Below are positions 21,101 to 33,100 of a stretch of DNA of 64,000 nt, piece after piece. The notes beneath the pieces were generated by a model, which was not told the origin of the DNA, ran no database searches, and saw only the letters and a list, made by a program, of their open reading frames with translations. Made by a program: the position numbers and the translations under genes. Numbering within the stretch: position 1 is the first letter of the stretch; every line of letters begins with the position of its first letter. This DNA is from Bugula neritina (Eukaryota > Bryozoa > Gymnolaemata > Cheilostomatida > Bugulidae). The stretch lies in contig OZ037773.1 in assembly GCA_964035545.1 (NCBI GenBank), positions 496,001 through 560,000 of the forward strand. Direction: 5' to 3'.

Positions 21101-23999
21101 AGGCTGATCCAATGATCAAGCAAAATCAACTGAAGACTTCAAAAAGCAAAAGCTGCAATAGATTTCCATTCTACGTGTTGTTTATTGCACAGTTTACTGC
21201 CCATAGTGTAGAAGCTCTAAGTGTGTAGAGTTTTTAGCACATCCTGTGCTACACCGTGTTATGGTGGCATTATCTCAGTGTGCTAGAAGTACACTATATG
21301 TTTATGTCTCAAAACAGTTCACTGTCATTTCCTGATATCTCTCTCCTCAGCTATAAATAGAAGCGTTATCCTGGTACTGTGGTAACATGCGCTCATCTAG
21401 ATGGATGTGTTGTTAATCCATAACTCAGCATCTGCTCGTCTGTTTGCTTCTGGCGGAGAACTGAGAGTAAAACCTGTTCGAGCATGTCCAGCCACTCTCA
21501 TTGGTCAATGCAACACGTGCTAGCTAATTCAGTAGTCATTGTATTGTAATATGAGCATGCAACAGGCAAACCTTAGTCATCGTATAACGTTACTCTACAG
21601 TCTACACCTTGTTTGTGTGCAGCTGATGTGAAACTGTAACCCATCACTGGCTTTGGCATAATTTATTTATTGCACAAAGCATCACATCTCCCTAAACTAG
21701 TTTCTACTGTGAAATGGAGGGAGATAAGTTGATAGACTGTGGTCCACAGATTCTCACCCAGTGTTCCTTGTTGTAGAGTGGGCCGAGCTGCCACACATAA
21801 GAGCACATACTACGGTAGACTATCTCCACTATTTAGTGCCGCAGCTCGTTAAGGTCACCAACTGCGGGTTCTACTGGGGCATTATGGACAGGTATGAGGC
21901 CGAGTCTCTCCTTGAAAACAAGCCAGAGGGGACGTTCCTGCTGCGGGACAGCTCACAGGTTAGAAACTCATGCTATCTTAGTTCTGTAGCTTCTCAAACA
22001 ATAGCAGTGGAGCATGAGTGGTGGTGGTAGCAGCAGTAGTAGTAGTAGTAGCAGTAGTGGTAGCAGCAGTAGTAGTGGCGGTAGTAGTAGTATTGGTAGT
22101 AGTAATAGTGGCACAAGCAGAAATCTTTGTTATTTATGATCAGTGGCAAAAAACCTAAAATTTATATCATCAAAGGTAAAGGGAAGTAATACTTGTATTT
22201 AAAAATATCATTAAACTGACCTGGAACAAATTTCGCAACATTTTTATGTGCGGTTTGTGTTTTAAATATCAAGTGCCTTCATGTTAGAAAGAAAGTTGTT
22301 TGGCATTTTGTAATCAATGAGTTTGAGATCATGTTATATACAGTATACACTACACTATATACAGTATACACTACACTATATACAGTATACACTACACTAT
22401 ATACAGTATACACTACACTATATACAGTATACACTACACTATATACAGTATACACTACACTATATACAGTATACACTACACTATATACATATATATACGT
22501 ACAATGTTTCCTCATACCAGGTATTATTAGCTTACTCTAACGACTCTGATGACTCATGACTTCCCTGTAGAATTGCCACAACATGATATCAACACTCTGG
22601 TAGAGCAGGTGATACCTGCAGTAAGACAATGTGGTGAGCTCTCTTATTCCTTTATCTCTTTCAGGACGACTTCATCTTCTCAGTCAGCTTCAGACGGTAC
22701 GGCAGGTCTCTGCACGCCAGAGTGGAGCAGTGGAACCACATGTTCTCCTTTGATGCTCACGACAGCGGAGTGTTCAAGGCCAAGTCCATCACTGCTTTAC
22801 TAGGTAGTGACTGTAGATGTAGTGACTGTAGATGTAGTGGCTGTAGATGTAGTGGCTGTAGATGTAGTACCAATACTCTGCGGTGCTTAACAGGGGAGAT
22901 AACTCCTCTACATATGTAGAAATATACCTCACTGATCCACACCACAATTTGCTTCAACTTATGGGGCAATCAGACTTGTAATACCAGATATTATAATACT
23001 GCACCCTGTAAAACTAGTGTAGAGGTGCTCAAATATTTTTTTGAGTTTCTGTTTACTTTCAATATACTTCCTGTAAGTGTATTGAATCTTCACTTAAAAT
23101 AGCTCTTTCTGTGGGTGTACATTCATCAAATAGACAAAACAATAAACCACATGTCCAGGTGAATACAGATGAAGTGTGTTAAGTTTAAAAATTTTACACA
23201 TTTTATACTATACACTGGACACTTTCTATGCCTCTTGTAACATCTTAAACAATTAAGTGCCTCCCTGCAATATACTACTCATAATACTAGCATCACAAAG
23301 ACGTTAAATAGACTAATATACTTCAGCTCAAATGTAGGGACAACTCCCACTAATAAGTTTGCCTATCGTATGCATTGTACTTACAGAGCACTACAAAGAT
23401 CCCCAGACGTGCATGTTCTTTGAGCCAATGTTGACAAGACCTCTCAACAGGCCCAACCCCTTCAGCTTGCTGCATCTTGCAAGGTATTAGAGCTCATTGC
23501 TGAGATTAGCTTCAGTTCCTTATGCGTTTCATCAATGTTAGTTTATAATGTTGTGGTTTCACCTCATAATCATAGTTTACATGAATACACTTTGTCAACT
23601 TCTATAGATGTAAATATAATGGTTGGAAGTTTTCTACCATTTCTTCAGTAGACAGTTAGAGACTTAAAGATAACCCATGTAGTGTTGGGAAAAGCACATC
23701 AACATGACAGGATATTATTTAACCTCGTATTTTAGTCACCTTTGCTCTTGTGTTTTAGAATGTATCTATGTTAGGCGTTTATGATATATAAAGTCACAGA
23801 GAGTGTTCCATGGATATTTAGTTTACATAAAAAAATTTGTATTTGCAGAGCGGTAGTATGCGATAGTATTGACTATGACTCCATAGACAATCTCGCCATT
23901 CCCAGAAACCTACAAGAATATCTCCGCTACTATCACTATAAGCAGAAAGTTAGGGTTCGCAGGCATTCCAACATCACCCAAGCACGGGTGCAGCACTGA
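18173..23999 (+). CDS. SOCS5-like: Suppressor of cytokine signaling, SOCS4/5 type
   Basis: Coding exons: 18173-18461, 18729-18873, 20019-20224, 20724-20864, 21777-21958, 22665-22803, 23387-23483, 23849-23999. All introns are GT-AG, phases agree, and the total is 1350 nt (449 aa plus stop; human SOCS4 440, SOCS5 536). The N-terminal half is Ser-rich and low in similarity. Exons 5-7 encode an SH2 domain ([20 protein letters not shown], with the phosphotyrosine-binding Arg in [26 protein letters not shown]). Exons 7-8 encode the SOCS box: the Elongin B/C-binding stretch LLHLARAVV and the Cul5-box-like [11 protein letters not shown], ending [10 protein letters not shown] as in SOCS4/5. Such proteins bind phosphotyrosines on receptors and recruit an Elongin-Cullin5 ubiquitin ligase to damp cytokine or EGF-receptor signalling. 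The start is the first ATG of an open exon in a GC-richer patch. Most introns carry minisatellites. Confidence 0.93.
18621..18728 (+). repeat. 21-bp pyrimidine-rich array ending at an acceptor
   Basis: Five copies of a unit beginning CTCTCAC lie at the end of SOCS intron 1. The last copy ends in TGTTGCAG, the acceptor itself. Each unit contains CTTAC/CTCAC words that resemble branch points, plus a C/T tract. Confidence 0.85.
18901..19974 (+). repeat. 24-bp minisatellite, about 45 copies, in SOCS intron 2
   Basis: The unit TTACTATATACTACAGTTCA plus CTAG is repeated with very few variants, starting 27 nt after the donor at 18874. The period is divisible by three, so a 494-codon frame (YYSSLVTI repeats) passes through it. 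That frame is an artefact. Confidence 0.95.
20225..20490 (+). repeat. 31-bp minisatellite starting exactly at the SOCS intron 3 donor
   Basis: Exon 3 ends CCAG at 20224. The array begins with the donor GTATGTCAGTGG and repeats about 8.5 times. Each unit ends GGGAGAG, so every copy regenerates AG|GTATGT. Confidence 0.93.
20936..21060 (+). repeat. Two-copy tandem repeat of about 60 bp in SOCS intron 4
   Basis: Two near-identical blocks contain TTACATGATATAGTA and GGTTAGTAAGGTGTCACATA. The array starts about 70 nt after the donor at 20865, so it is not donor-anchored. Confidence 0.8.
22022..22110 (+). repeat. GTA/GCA trinucleotide tract in SOCS intron 5
   Basis: A short run of GTAGTAGCAGTAGTGG words starts about 60 nt after the donor at 21959. 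Confidence 0.8.
22334..22488 (+). repeat. 21-bp minisatellite, about 7 copies, in SOCS intron 5
   Basis: Seven near-perfect copies of a 21-bp unit starting TATATACAGTATACAC. The period is divisible by three, so repetitive frames appear on both strands. It lies mid-intron. Confidence 0.93.
22804..22868 (+). repeat. 15-bp array starting exactly at the SOCS intron 6 donor
   Basis: Exon 6 ends TTACTAG at 22803. The donor GTAGTGACTGTAGAT is the first of about 4.3 copies of a 15-bp unit, each opening with GTAGTG. Confidence 0.9.
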
Positions 24000-24478
24000 A
24001 CCCACCTTCAGAGTCGTGTTAGTTCTTACTGAGGACTATGGCTTCTAACTAGCTCTTGCGGTGTATTGTGTACTGCTGCGCTTGGTACACTGTATTTGTA
24101 ACTATATTTATATACTGCACAGATTATACAGAGGTTATTGTATTTTTATATTAACAAAAACTGGTTGTAAATGTTCAGTTGTTTCATCACTTCTTGCAGT
24201 AGTAGTTCATATTTTTACCAGGAAGGAAATATCTGTTTCACTTCACCTTTTACTGTGTTACTCATTACTAGGGTATATCCCAGCTGGTTCTAGTCCAAGT
24301 GTGGCCGCTACTGTTAGTGTAAAACATATTGTTGTATTTATAAATACTGTCAAGGTTTATTACAACATAAAGTCTATGTTGTTTTATTTTATGCTTTTAT
24401 TGCAAAAATTATTCATATTTCTATGTATGCAACAAATTATATAAATTCTATATATTTTTATGTTATATCGGTGGCCAT

Positions 24479-24484
24479 AATAAA
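24479..24484 (+). terminator. Poly(A) signal of the SOCS gene
   Basis: AATAAA lies 480 nt after the stop codon, with two further AATAAA copies within the next 25 nt. This is the first strong cluster downstream of the CDS. Confidence 0.6.
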
Positions 24485-24672
24485 ACAAATAAACTTGTTA
24501 ATAAAGGATCATTTTTGCCAGCTGATCAATTTATTATAACAAACACTGAATATTAAGAAAATATGTGTGGAGTCCCAACTGCTTACAATTTGAAAACAAT
24601 TTAGCAGTGAAAAGCTACAGCAATGCTCTCGGAATATCTTTGATATCTCATTCATATGGGGCTGCCACACTA

Positions 24673-25425
24673 CAGTCAAAACGGCCATCTTGAACGCGTT
24701 TTCGAGGCTAAGCGTTGACCTCTGTGACGTCACAACTGAACGCAACTGTCAGTTTTTCGCGATGCGATGAAAGTTCAACATGTTCAACTGTCATCGCTGA
24801 AGTTGAGCGATCAGCCAATCACTGACTGGCCAGGTAAACCCTGATTGGTTAAGTGCTTTTACTTTTTCCGCGTGCTACTAGCGAGCATTATTATTTGATT
24901 TGGTTCTTCGAAAATTATATTAATTTACTTTTAAAATAATTATGATGAAGTTATGTATGAAAGTTTCAATAAATCATGAAAATAAGTATTCATTAGATAA
25001 ATTTTGCTAAATTTTATCTGCATATTTAGTTTTTCTAATTTGGTTGAATTTTATTAGCGTACTATAACTATTTAGTTCTTTAGGCTAGTGAATGAGCTTG
25101 AATAAAGCTAAGTAATATCATTAAATAAAGCTAGTAATTTTGAATAATTGAAGCTAGTAAATTAGAATAAAAATAACTAGAAAATCTTATTAAATTATGC
25201 TAGTAAATCTAAAAAAATTGCGCTAAGATTAATTGTTGGTTACTGTGGATACTGCAGAAACTGGTTTATGGCATTCCTATTGGTTTAAAAGTTTACTGCG
25301 AGACTAGAGACAGTTAGCTTTCATCGTTCGTAGTGAACTGTAGTGTGACCAGCAAAAAGTAGGACGTGACGTTGAAGGCATGCGCAAGCAGCTCCAAAAT
25401 GGCCGCCACAGTCGCGTTTCGACTG
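24673..25425. mobile_element. TA-flanked MITE, Tc1/mariner-like
   Basis: The left end CAGTCAAAACG and the right end CAGTCGAAACG (read inverted) are inverted repeats flanked by TA on each side (24671-24672 and 25426-25427). Similarity continues inward (CGGCCATCTTG against CGGCCATTTTG) after a short offset. The CACAC/GTGTG flanks also mirror each other, so the true end may lie slightly further out. The interior is AT-rich and non-coding, while the ends are rich in CpG and contain a TGACGTCA palindrome (24726-24733). It sits between the converging SOCS and p24 genes. Confidence 0.65.
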
Positions 25426-25500
25426 TAGTGTGTTATGGGCATGACACTGTTTATGGAATGATTACTAAGCAATGCAGCAGAGTTATGATTAAAAAGAATC

Positions 25501-25506
25501 TTTATT
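25501..25506 (-). terminator. Poly(A) signal of the p24 gene
   Basis: AATAAA on the minus strand (TTTATT as printed), 476 nt past the stop codon of the p24 gene. Confidence 0.5.
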
Positions 25507-25981
25507 GCTAAAGAAGGTATATATCCTGGCCATCATAATTATAGCAATTTTGTTCAAATTAGGTGGACATACAATGGATTGTAGTAGCAGCAACCAAATA
25601 AATACAGATATAACAGAGGAAGCTAGCTCAACTAGCCACACAATTCAGTGGACATAACAATTAGCTGGTGTGTTTCATAAGAGTTGTCTGTCCTTACTAT
25701 AAATACTTTATGTTCCATGCAGCTGGTAAAACATTCCACAGGAAAACCGAAAAACACACTTCGCTAAATGTTAATTAAGTTCCAATAAGAAACTCGGTGA
25801 TTGAAAAGAATATACTAAAACTTGGGTCAAGTCCTGCTGGCTTAACACAGGATCACTATACAGTCAATTTACAGTTTGGGAAGAAAAATATAGTTGAAAG
25901 TATAAACATTTTACAGCATACAATCAGCATACAATCTGAGCAAAATTTGATCTATTTGTAAACAGAGTGTTGCCCACATTG

Positions 25982-28642
25982 TTAGGTCGAGGTGGTGGTT
26001 CGATTCTTTTTATCTGAGAAGAAGCCTCTGACCACCATTACTTGTCCAATCATAATCACAAGAATGCATACAAACTCTCCTATACTCCACACCATCACTC
26101 TACAAGAAGTAGTACAGTAGTAATCCACCAGTGAGTAAACATGATGAAGAGCGAGTAATTGAGTAGAGAGTAAGTGAGTAAGTGAGTGAGTGAGTGAGTG
26201 AGCGAGTGAGTAGTGAGTAGTTAGTAAGTTAGTAGTAAGTAAATATCCCAACCTAGAATTAATATCCTCTGCAAAGGCTCTGCCGCTCATTTCTCGTAGC
26301 CTAAAGTGCTTCTGGTAATCAGATATAGTGTTTAGGGACTCGTGTATACTCCCCGTAGACATCTCAATCTAAACAAACCAATATGAATGCAGCAAAACCA
26401 ACAAACCAATTAATGCTCATTTGATAACTTTGCACAAAAACTAGAAAAAAAGAGAAAGCAACTCCAAATTCCAGCTATAATATATATTTCTGTTTGCTAA
26501 AGTTGAGTAATTTCCACTGTAATAATACAGCCACACACAAATTGCTCTCCCACAAAACACTACAATAAGACATAAAAACAAACTGCTGTCATGGCCACTC
26601 CAGTGCCTGCTGATGCCTTATCAGAGTAGAGTCCTGGCTCATCTCCAGCCAGGAAGTCAAAGTAAACCATTTTACTGGTGAAGGTGGAGAATTTATTGCT
26701 GAAGCACCTGTAAAAAAATTACAAAGTTAACAGCACAGTATTATGGGCTACTGTGACATCAGTTGGGAAGTTGGTAATGAGAGAGTGTGTCACAAGATAT
26801 AGAGCAGGCGTGACAGGGGCGCATGTGACAGCTCGCCATGTTGAGAGTTAATTTAATTGTTGACATTGTGAGTTGTGCTGGTAAGACACCCCAAGATACC
26901 AAACACTCACCAAGTGTAGACAGTCACCAAGTGTAGACACTCATCAACTGTAGACACTCACCAAGTGTAGACACTCACCAACTGTAGACACTCACCAAGT
27001 GTAGACACTCATCAACTGTAGACACTCACCAAGTGTAGACACTCATCAACTGTAGACACTCACCAAGTGTAGACACTCATCAACTGTAAACACTCACCAA
27101 GTGTAGACACTTACCAACTATAGACACTCACCAAGTGTAGACACTTACCAACTGTAGACACTTACCAACTGTAGACACTCACCAAATGAAGACACTCACC
27201 AACTGTAGACACTCACCAAGTGTAGACACTCATCAACTGTAGACACTCACCAAGTGTAGACACTCATCAACTGTAGACACTCACCAAGTGTAGACACTTA
27301 CCAACTATAGACACTCACCAAGTGTAGACACTTACCAAGTGTAGACACTTACCAACTGTAGACACTCACCAAATGAAGACACTCACCAACTGTAGACACT
27401 CACCGAGTGTAGACACTCACCAACTGTAGACACCAGCCTCCGTAGTGGTCCAGCTGTGAGAGTCGTACTGCTTCTGATTTTCCTGGTAAATTATCTGCCC
27501 ACCAGGAGCTTTCAGATAAACATCTACGTCTAGATTACCTCCTTCCACCACCTGCAACCAGACATTTCAGAACATTCTTAGCTCTCAGCAATTCCACTGT
27601 CTGATAGCTACGAGATGTTACAAACGGAGGTGTCATTTTAATGTCATATTTTACTAAAATATTGGAATAAATATTTAGCTTTAAATTGGGAATGAGATTA
27701 TATAAATGTGCAATGACAGATAAATTGCTGTTATAAATGTAATAAGTTTAAGTTAGTTAGCTGATACTGATAATCGCCTCTGTGCCCCTAATAAACAATC
27801 ACTTACAATAAACTAATACATTAGTATTGTAAAAACTCCTAAAAAAGTTAATACTTACCATTAGAGCAATTTTTCAGAATCACTACTGAACAATCAACCA
27901 GATAATCAAACTTATCACTCACTTTATGTGTCTATTTTATTTATAGTATATTATTATTTAATATGAATATCCTTAAATAATAATATTATTAATATCAATA
28001 TAATATTCAATAAATATTTAATTTGGTAATAATAATAATTAAATTTAATATAATACTAGTTATAACTTAATTTTATACTGACTACTGATCATCTATTTCT
28101 AATTAGTAATTACATATCAATTAGAATTTAATGTTAATATTCATATTATTATCGATAATTAGCTTGATATCAACATTTAGTTTTACTTATAGACTAGCCT
28201 ATAGTTATACTTATACTTATAGTTATTGATACTCATATTAGTATTGGTATTGACTACAGCTACAGTGATAATGATATTCAGATCAGTATCTTCAAGTTTA
28301 TGCTGAAGCTCTTTGCTCTGAGCTTAAGCTAAAAAATATTAATAATAATTAATATTATAATTAAATTTAATGATAATTAAAGTAAATTTATAAACCTACT
28401 CATAATAGCATAACAATATAAATATGATAGAAAGCAACACCAACTGATAGTAATTCAGACTGACGTTGACTTTTCGCTACCTGATATTCAAGAATAGTTT
28501 CCTCCCCTATTTTCACATCTTCGTAAAAACACATCTCATCATTTGCATCCAACATGAAAGTAAGTTCTGATCCACTTATGACAGGTAATAATACTAACAA
28601 AGTTGATAAAACCAGTAACTGTAAGCCAGAATTTAAACTCAT
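25982..28642 (-). CDS. TMED7-like: p24 family cargo receptor, gamma class (TMED3/7-like)
   Basis: Exons: 28642-28481, 27551-27421, 26707-26584, 26368-26253, 26099-25982. Lengths sum to 651 nt (216 aa plus stop) with matching phases. Intron 3 uses a weak donor (GTTTGT) and intron 4 GTTGGG. A signal peptide (LVLSTLLVLLPVISG) precedes a GOLD domain that begins ELTFMLDANDEMCFYEDV. The two cysteines (CFYED and CFSNKFSTFT) form the family's disulfide. A helical stalk follows (SIHESLNTISDYQKHFRLRE), then one membrane segment (SIGEFVCILVIMIGQVMVV) and a short cytosolic tail RGFFSDKKNRTTTST with the FF COPII signal and nearby lysines for COPI. p24 proteins cycle between ER and Golgi and load cargo such as GPI-anchored proteins and Wnts. 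Tail and stalk resemble TMED3/7 most. Confidence 0.93.
26160..26235 (-). repeat. (GAGT)n tract in p24 intron 4
   Basis: Simple GAGT/TAGT repeats as printed, starting about 25 nt inside the intron whose donor lies at 26252 on the minus strand. Confidence 0.8.
26906..27420 (-). repeat. 17-bp minisatellite starting at the p24 intron 2 donor
   Basis: About 30 copies. Read on the coding strand, exon 2 ends GTGTCTACAGTTG at 27421 and the intron starts GTGAGTG. The 17-bp unit is those 13 exonic bases plus GTGA, so each copy rebuilds TTG|GTGAGT. Two variants (AGTTG and ACTTG) partly alternate. Confidence 0.95.
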
Positions 28643-30146
28643 GGTGATGGTCAGTTGAAATAGTTAAAAAGGTTAATTTAAAAATCAAGAGCAAAAGTTC
28701 TATTTTAAAAAAAAGTAAAACTACAGAACAGGATTTGAAGTGGAGAATAGCCAAGTTATCTGTCAAATCAGCTTCTATGTAGTCCAAGTGCAATAGCAAG
28801 TTTTAACCGATTATCGGGGAGATGTAGCATATCTGTTTAATTTGCACCAGTAGCTTTATTTTTAAGTTTGTTTGCTGTTATAAATAGGCTCGCTAAGATA
28901 GCCTACAATGACGTGGCATAAAATATTTAAAGAAAAAAATCAAATTTTAATAAGTGAATTTTTAAAATTGAATAGTAAATGAAATTTTTCTGCAATTGCA
29001 TAATATTATAATTTGTTCAATTTTGAATAAAACATAGTTGGTTAATGTAGAAAACAATTTGTATAGGTGATTGATGAAAAAGAGCCAAGATGAGACAAGT
29101 CTTGAAAAGCTCATTATTTTCTATAAGTGTGCAGGGTCACTATTTGGCTTCTACTTACCAGAGGTTATTTTAATGATTCCCAAAGACCGATAGATTGCTA
29201 CACATAATATAAGCAGTAATCAAAGTTAAGAGAAGGTAGTGTTGAGCATTATTTATGTAAATAAAGAGCAGAATTCATTATTATAATATTTCAGTTATCT
29301 TTATTTTTAAGAAGACCTATAATGTTTCAGTTTTAAAGTTGTCAGGCAGTACAATTAACGGGTTCTTTTCTTTGACAATTGATTGTTCAGAAGATCTCCT
29401 CCCTGCCCCTGAGCATGTCCTACTACTGCTTAGTGATGGTGAGTCTATTATTATATTTATTACATATTGGTAAACTTAACTAGGGTGCATGTACACATAC
29501 ATACTCATGAGTTACAATAAAACAGCACCTATACTGTACACCTAAGTTCAGATATGATTTGTCCAACATGTTTAATATTCAATTCACAAGGATTTCTGCA
29601 GGTTCATAATCTTATGTTTATTGTTGATAAAAAGCAAGTGAACATCAATAGTACAAAAATAACGGGTCTTTGAATACAGTGCATATATAAATGGCACAAA
29701 AGAGACCAAAAGCCAAAATAGCTGAACGCATGCTGTGACAAATTTAATTATTTCCTAAAAGAACAAATCATCATTTGAAAATATGAATCAATGTTTATGA
29801 ATACCGACTATGTACATCTTATCCGAAAGCCTAGAATGATATAAAAATAACTGTGAAATACACATGCAAACAATAATCTGAGGCACAAGATATGTGCAAG
29901 TGAGAGTTACCCCCCCCTCCCTTAAGAGTGCCAATGGCGTACAGGTGAGTCATAAGTGACAACTATGAGCAGCTGTTTTGTAGTAAATATTCCTACACTG
30001 CACAATCAATATAGTGCAACATGCAAGCGTGAACACAACTCCTAAACCAAGTTCAGTCACCCGGAAAGACTCGTAATAAAGGCAACGTTTCGCACATTAC
30101 TCCTGCATCTTCGAACATATCTAACTCAAAGTTGGTTGCACGAAGG
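28643..30146. other. Spacer between the p24 start and the IRF2BP-like stop
   Basis: AT-rich DNA with no exon or mobile element that I can recognise. It must hold the p24 promoter and the 3' untranslated region of the IRF2BP-like gene. A minus-strand AATAAA at 29622-29617 is a candidate poly(A) signal for the latter. Confidence 0.5.
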
Positions 30147-33100
30147 TCAAGGGCTGATACTTTTGTCAGACACACTCTCGCATGTCTGGGTGGTGCTAAT
30201 TCTGTCGTATCTGTATTTGGGTGCCACCGGAGTAGATAGGATCTGAGATATCTCCGCTGGCATGAATGCCCATGGGACAGTCTTACTGCTAGAGAGACGA
30301 CATCGCTTCCCACTTGGACAGAACACTTCATTTTTCACACCTTCAAGAACAAAGAGCATGTTTCATTATCGTATGGAGCTGAAAACTGTAAAGGTGGGCA
30401 ACATATGAATGGAATTCATAAGATATCTCACTCCCATCATTAGTATTATTTGAAAACTTCAACACACTGAATGTACATAAGCTTTAAATTTCTATCAACA
30501 TCTTCAAAGATTACGCATGGTTTTATTACAGTCTATAAAGAGAAGACAATGGCACCAGAAAATCTACATTCACTGTAAATCTAAATCGGCTTAAAAATAA
30601 TCCAATAATCCAGCCATCAAGTCTATTAAATTGCGACCAAATGAATTTCTGTTGAATTTCCTGAAATGATATTTAACTTTAAGAGGAAAGATTTAATCAT
30701 TCACCTCTACAGTTGCTAAAAGTATACTTCTATCATATTAACATATATAATTATTATAAATTTATGTATTATTATAAATATATTATCATATTCAAATATA
30801 TATTATAAAATTTAAACCTCAAATATAACTGAAAAAAATATTGTAGAAAAATATACGTTCTGTGTTTCTTTTTTTTAACTACTAGAGATAAGACAGCAGA
30901 CCTAGAAAGAGAAACTAGCAAAGTGAAACTACACAGATTCATTTCCTGTAACTACTTTCACTTCATAGAGATGTTCACCTTGCTGTTTGATGCTGTCCTT
31001 TGAGCAGGGAAAGCAGAACTTGTGTTCCTGTACAGCCGGACACTGTACGAAATGAGTGTCTTCTAACTGAGAGCAACATAAGAAGCACTTCATCACGTCG
31101 TAGTTTGGCGGGGTGGTGCTCGACTGTCTCTGAATATTGTGAGGTGATCGCTAAAAGGTTCAAGTAAAACTGAGGCTATCAACGACGAAAATAAACTTGT
31201 AAAATTCTAACAACCCAAAGAGCAATAAAACCCTAATTTTTCCCAAGTTTGTTAATTAGTTTTTCCGAAGAAGTCATTTCAAATTCTATTTGCACACAAG
31301 CTTTAAATTTTCAGTTGAAGAGAAAAAGAGAAAATAGTAACAGAAATGCCATCTTAAAAAAATTGAAGGAAATCAACCAACATTGATAATAGTTTAAAAA
31401 ACACAACACTTAGTAAACCGAAATAGTCGTGTAGCTGTGGTAGTAGCACTAGTACTACTAATAGTAGCACTAGTAATACCAGCAGAACTACTACTAGTAT
31501 TAGCACTACTACTATTAGTAGCGCTACTACTAGTAGTAGTGCTACTAATACTAGTAGTAGAAGAGTAACTCACTTGAGGGGAAGAGCCAGTAATATTGGT
31601 TGGAGTGGGAGGTGCCAGTGAACTTGTGGAATTCACTGCAAAAATAAATTGAGTGTAACATTGTTAGTTAGCATGCATGAGTTACTAACACAATTGTAAA
31701 ATACAGGGTGAGGCCACGCCCCACCCACACCGCTTGCCAAGTGCAGTGAAAGAATGAATCATAACAATTAGGCTATTGTACGTTCTATATAATACGTATG
31801 CATAGATAATCATACAATGAAGGTTCAAACTGTAAAGAAATTAGCTCAGAAACTGGAAAAGTTAAGGATACAGTTCAACAGGTAGAATTACACAAAAACT
31901 TTGAGACATAAAAATGCAAGTTTATCAAACAGATGTGAATATTTGTAATCGCATGATGAGGGGAGTATCTTTCAGTGGAAATGAATGGAATGTAAAATGA
32001 TGACACAACTTCCAATAGCTGTGAATATACCCCAGTTAGACTTGAATATACCCCAGTTAGACTTGAATATACGAAATCTCTGGTTAAAGCACATACTAAG
32101 AGGTTTAGACAAAGATTTTAAATCTCAGTATTTTAATGTTATGCAACGCACAGAAACTATACATAAAGCATGAATCACAGTAAAGAATTAGCCCCTCCCT
32201 CTTGCAGTCAGTTGGCAGCGCTGACTCACCACCAGTTAGGTATGAGGAAGAAAGAATTTCTAGATATGCCTTTGCATAGCACAGTACTGACATATTTTTA
32301 CATTAATTTATTTCTTCTTCAAATAGACTTAGATCAACAACTTACGTGGACTTTTCATGGGGTGGTTGGTGGGACTGGGCATAGCTAAGGTCAGGCTGTT
32401 AGGTCGTCTCGCTGCTGGCGAATCAGCGTTTAGCCTCTTGGCAGGTGGGTGCCCCAAGATATCCGGCTCTGAGGGTAGTCTCCTCTTGGTGCTCATTGGA
32501 GAGGGGGGCATGTGTCTCGTGGTGTTGTTGTTGGAGTCTCCAAGGCCATTTGCTTTCGTCACTTCATTGGAGCCGTTGATAGTGAACTTCGGTAGAGTTG
32601 GGAAGTTGGGATCCACTCTGGGTATTGGCAGCAGCTCATCTTTTATTACCTCCTGCAACAAAAACTACTACGTTACCTGTGCTTCACTCCTTTATAGAAT
32701 AACATAAACAATTCAAGTATTTCCCATTTCATATTGGGCTTCAATATCACTTTACTTAATCATTTCTGGGCTGAAGTTAAGCTTTAGATATGTAAAGTTA
32801 AGCTCTAGGTGAGTCACTGCAGACTGTATAATGAATCACAATATCGCATTAATACTACATTAACAGTGAGCAAACCATGCACTGCTTGGGAACAGCTTTT
32901 AGTGTGTCTGCCACTGAACTGGTAAGGAGAGCCGCTAGTCACTATGACTCATCTCAATGATTTTGATTCACTAATAGATCGAAGTAGTTTCATGTAGTGA
33001 CATATATAGTCACAAATAGTGACAAATATTCACAGGTATTCACATGCAGTTACAGATAGTGACAGGTGGTCCCAGGTACTGACAGGTGGTCACAGATAGT

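Noticed and set aside
26906-27420. CRISPR-like regular repeat pattern
   Set aside because: Units are contiguous with no unique spacers, and this is an animal intron. The same applies to the other arrays.
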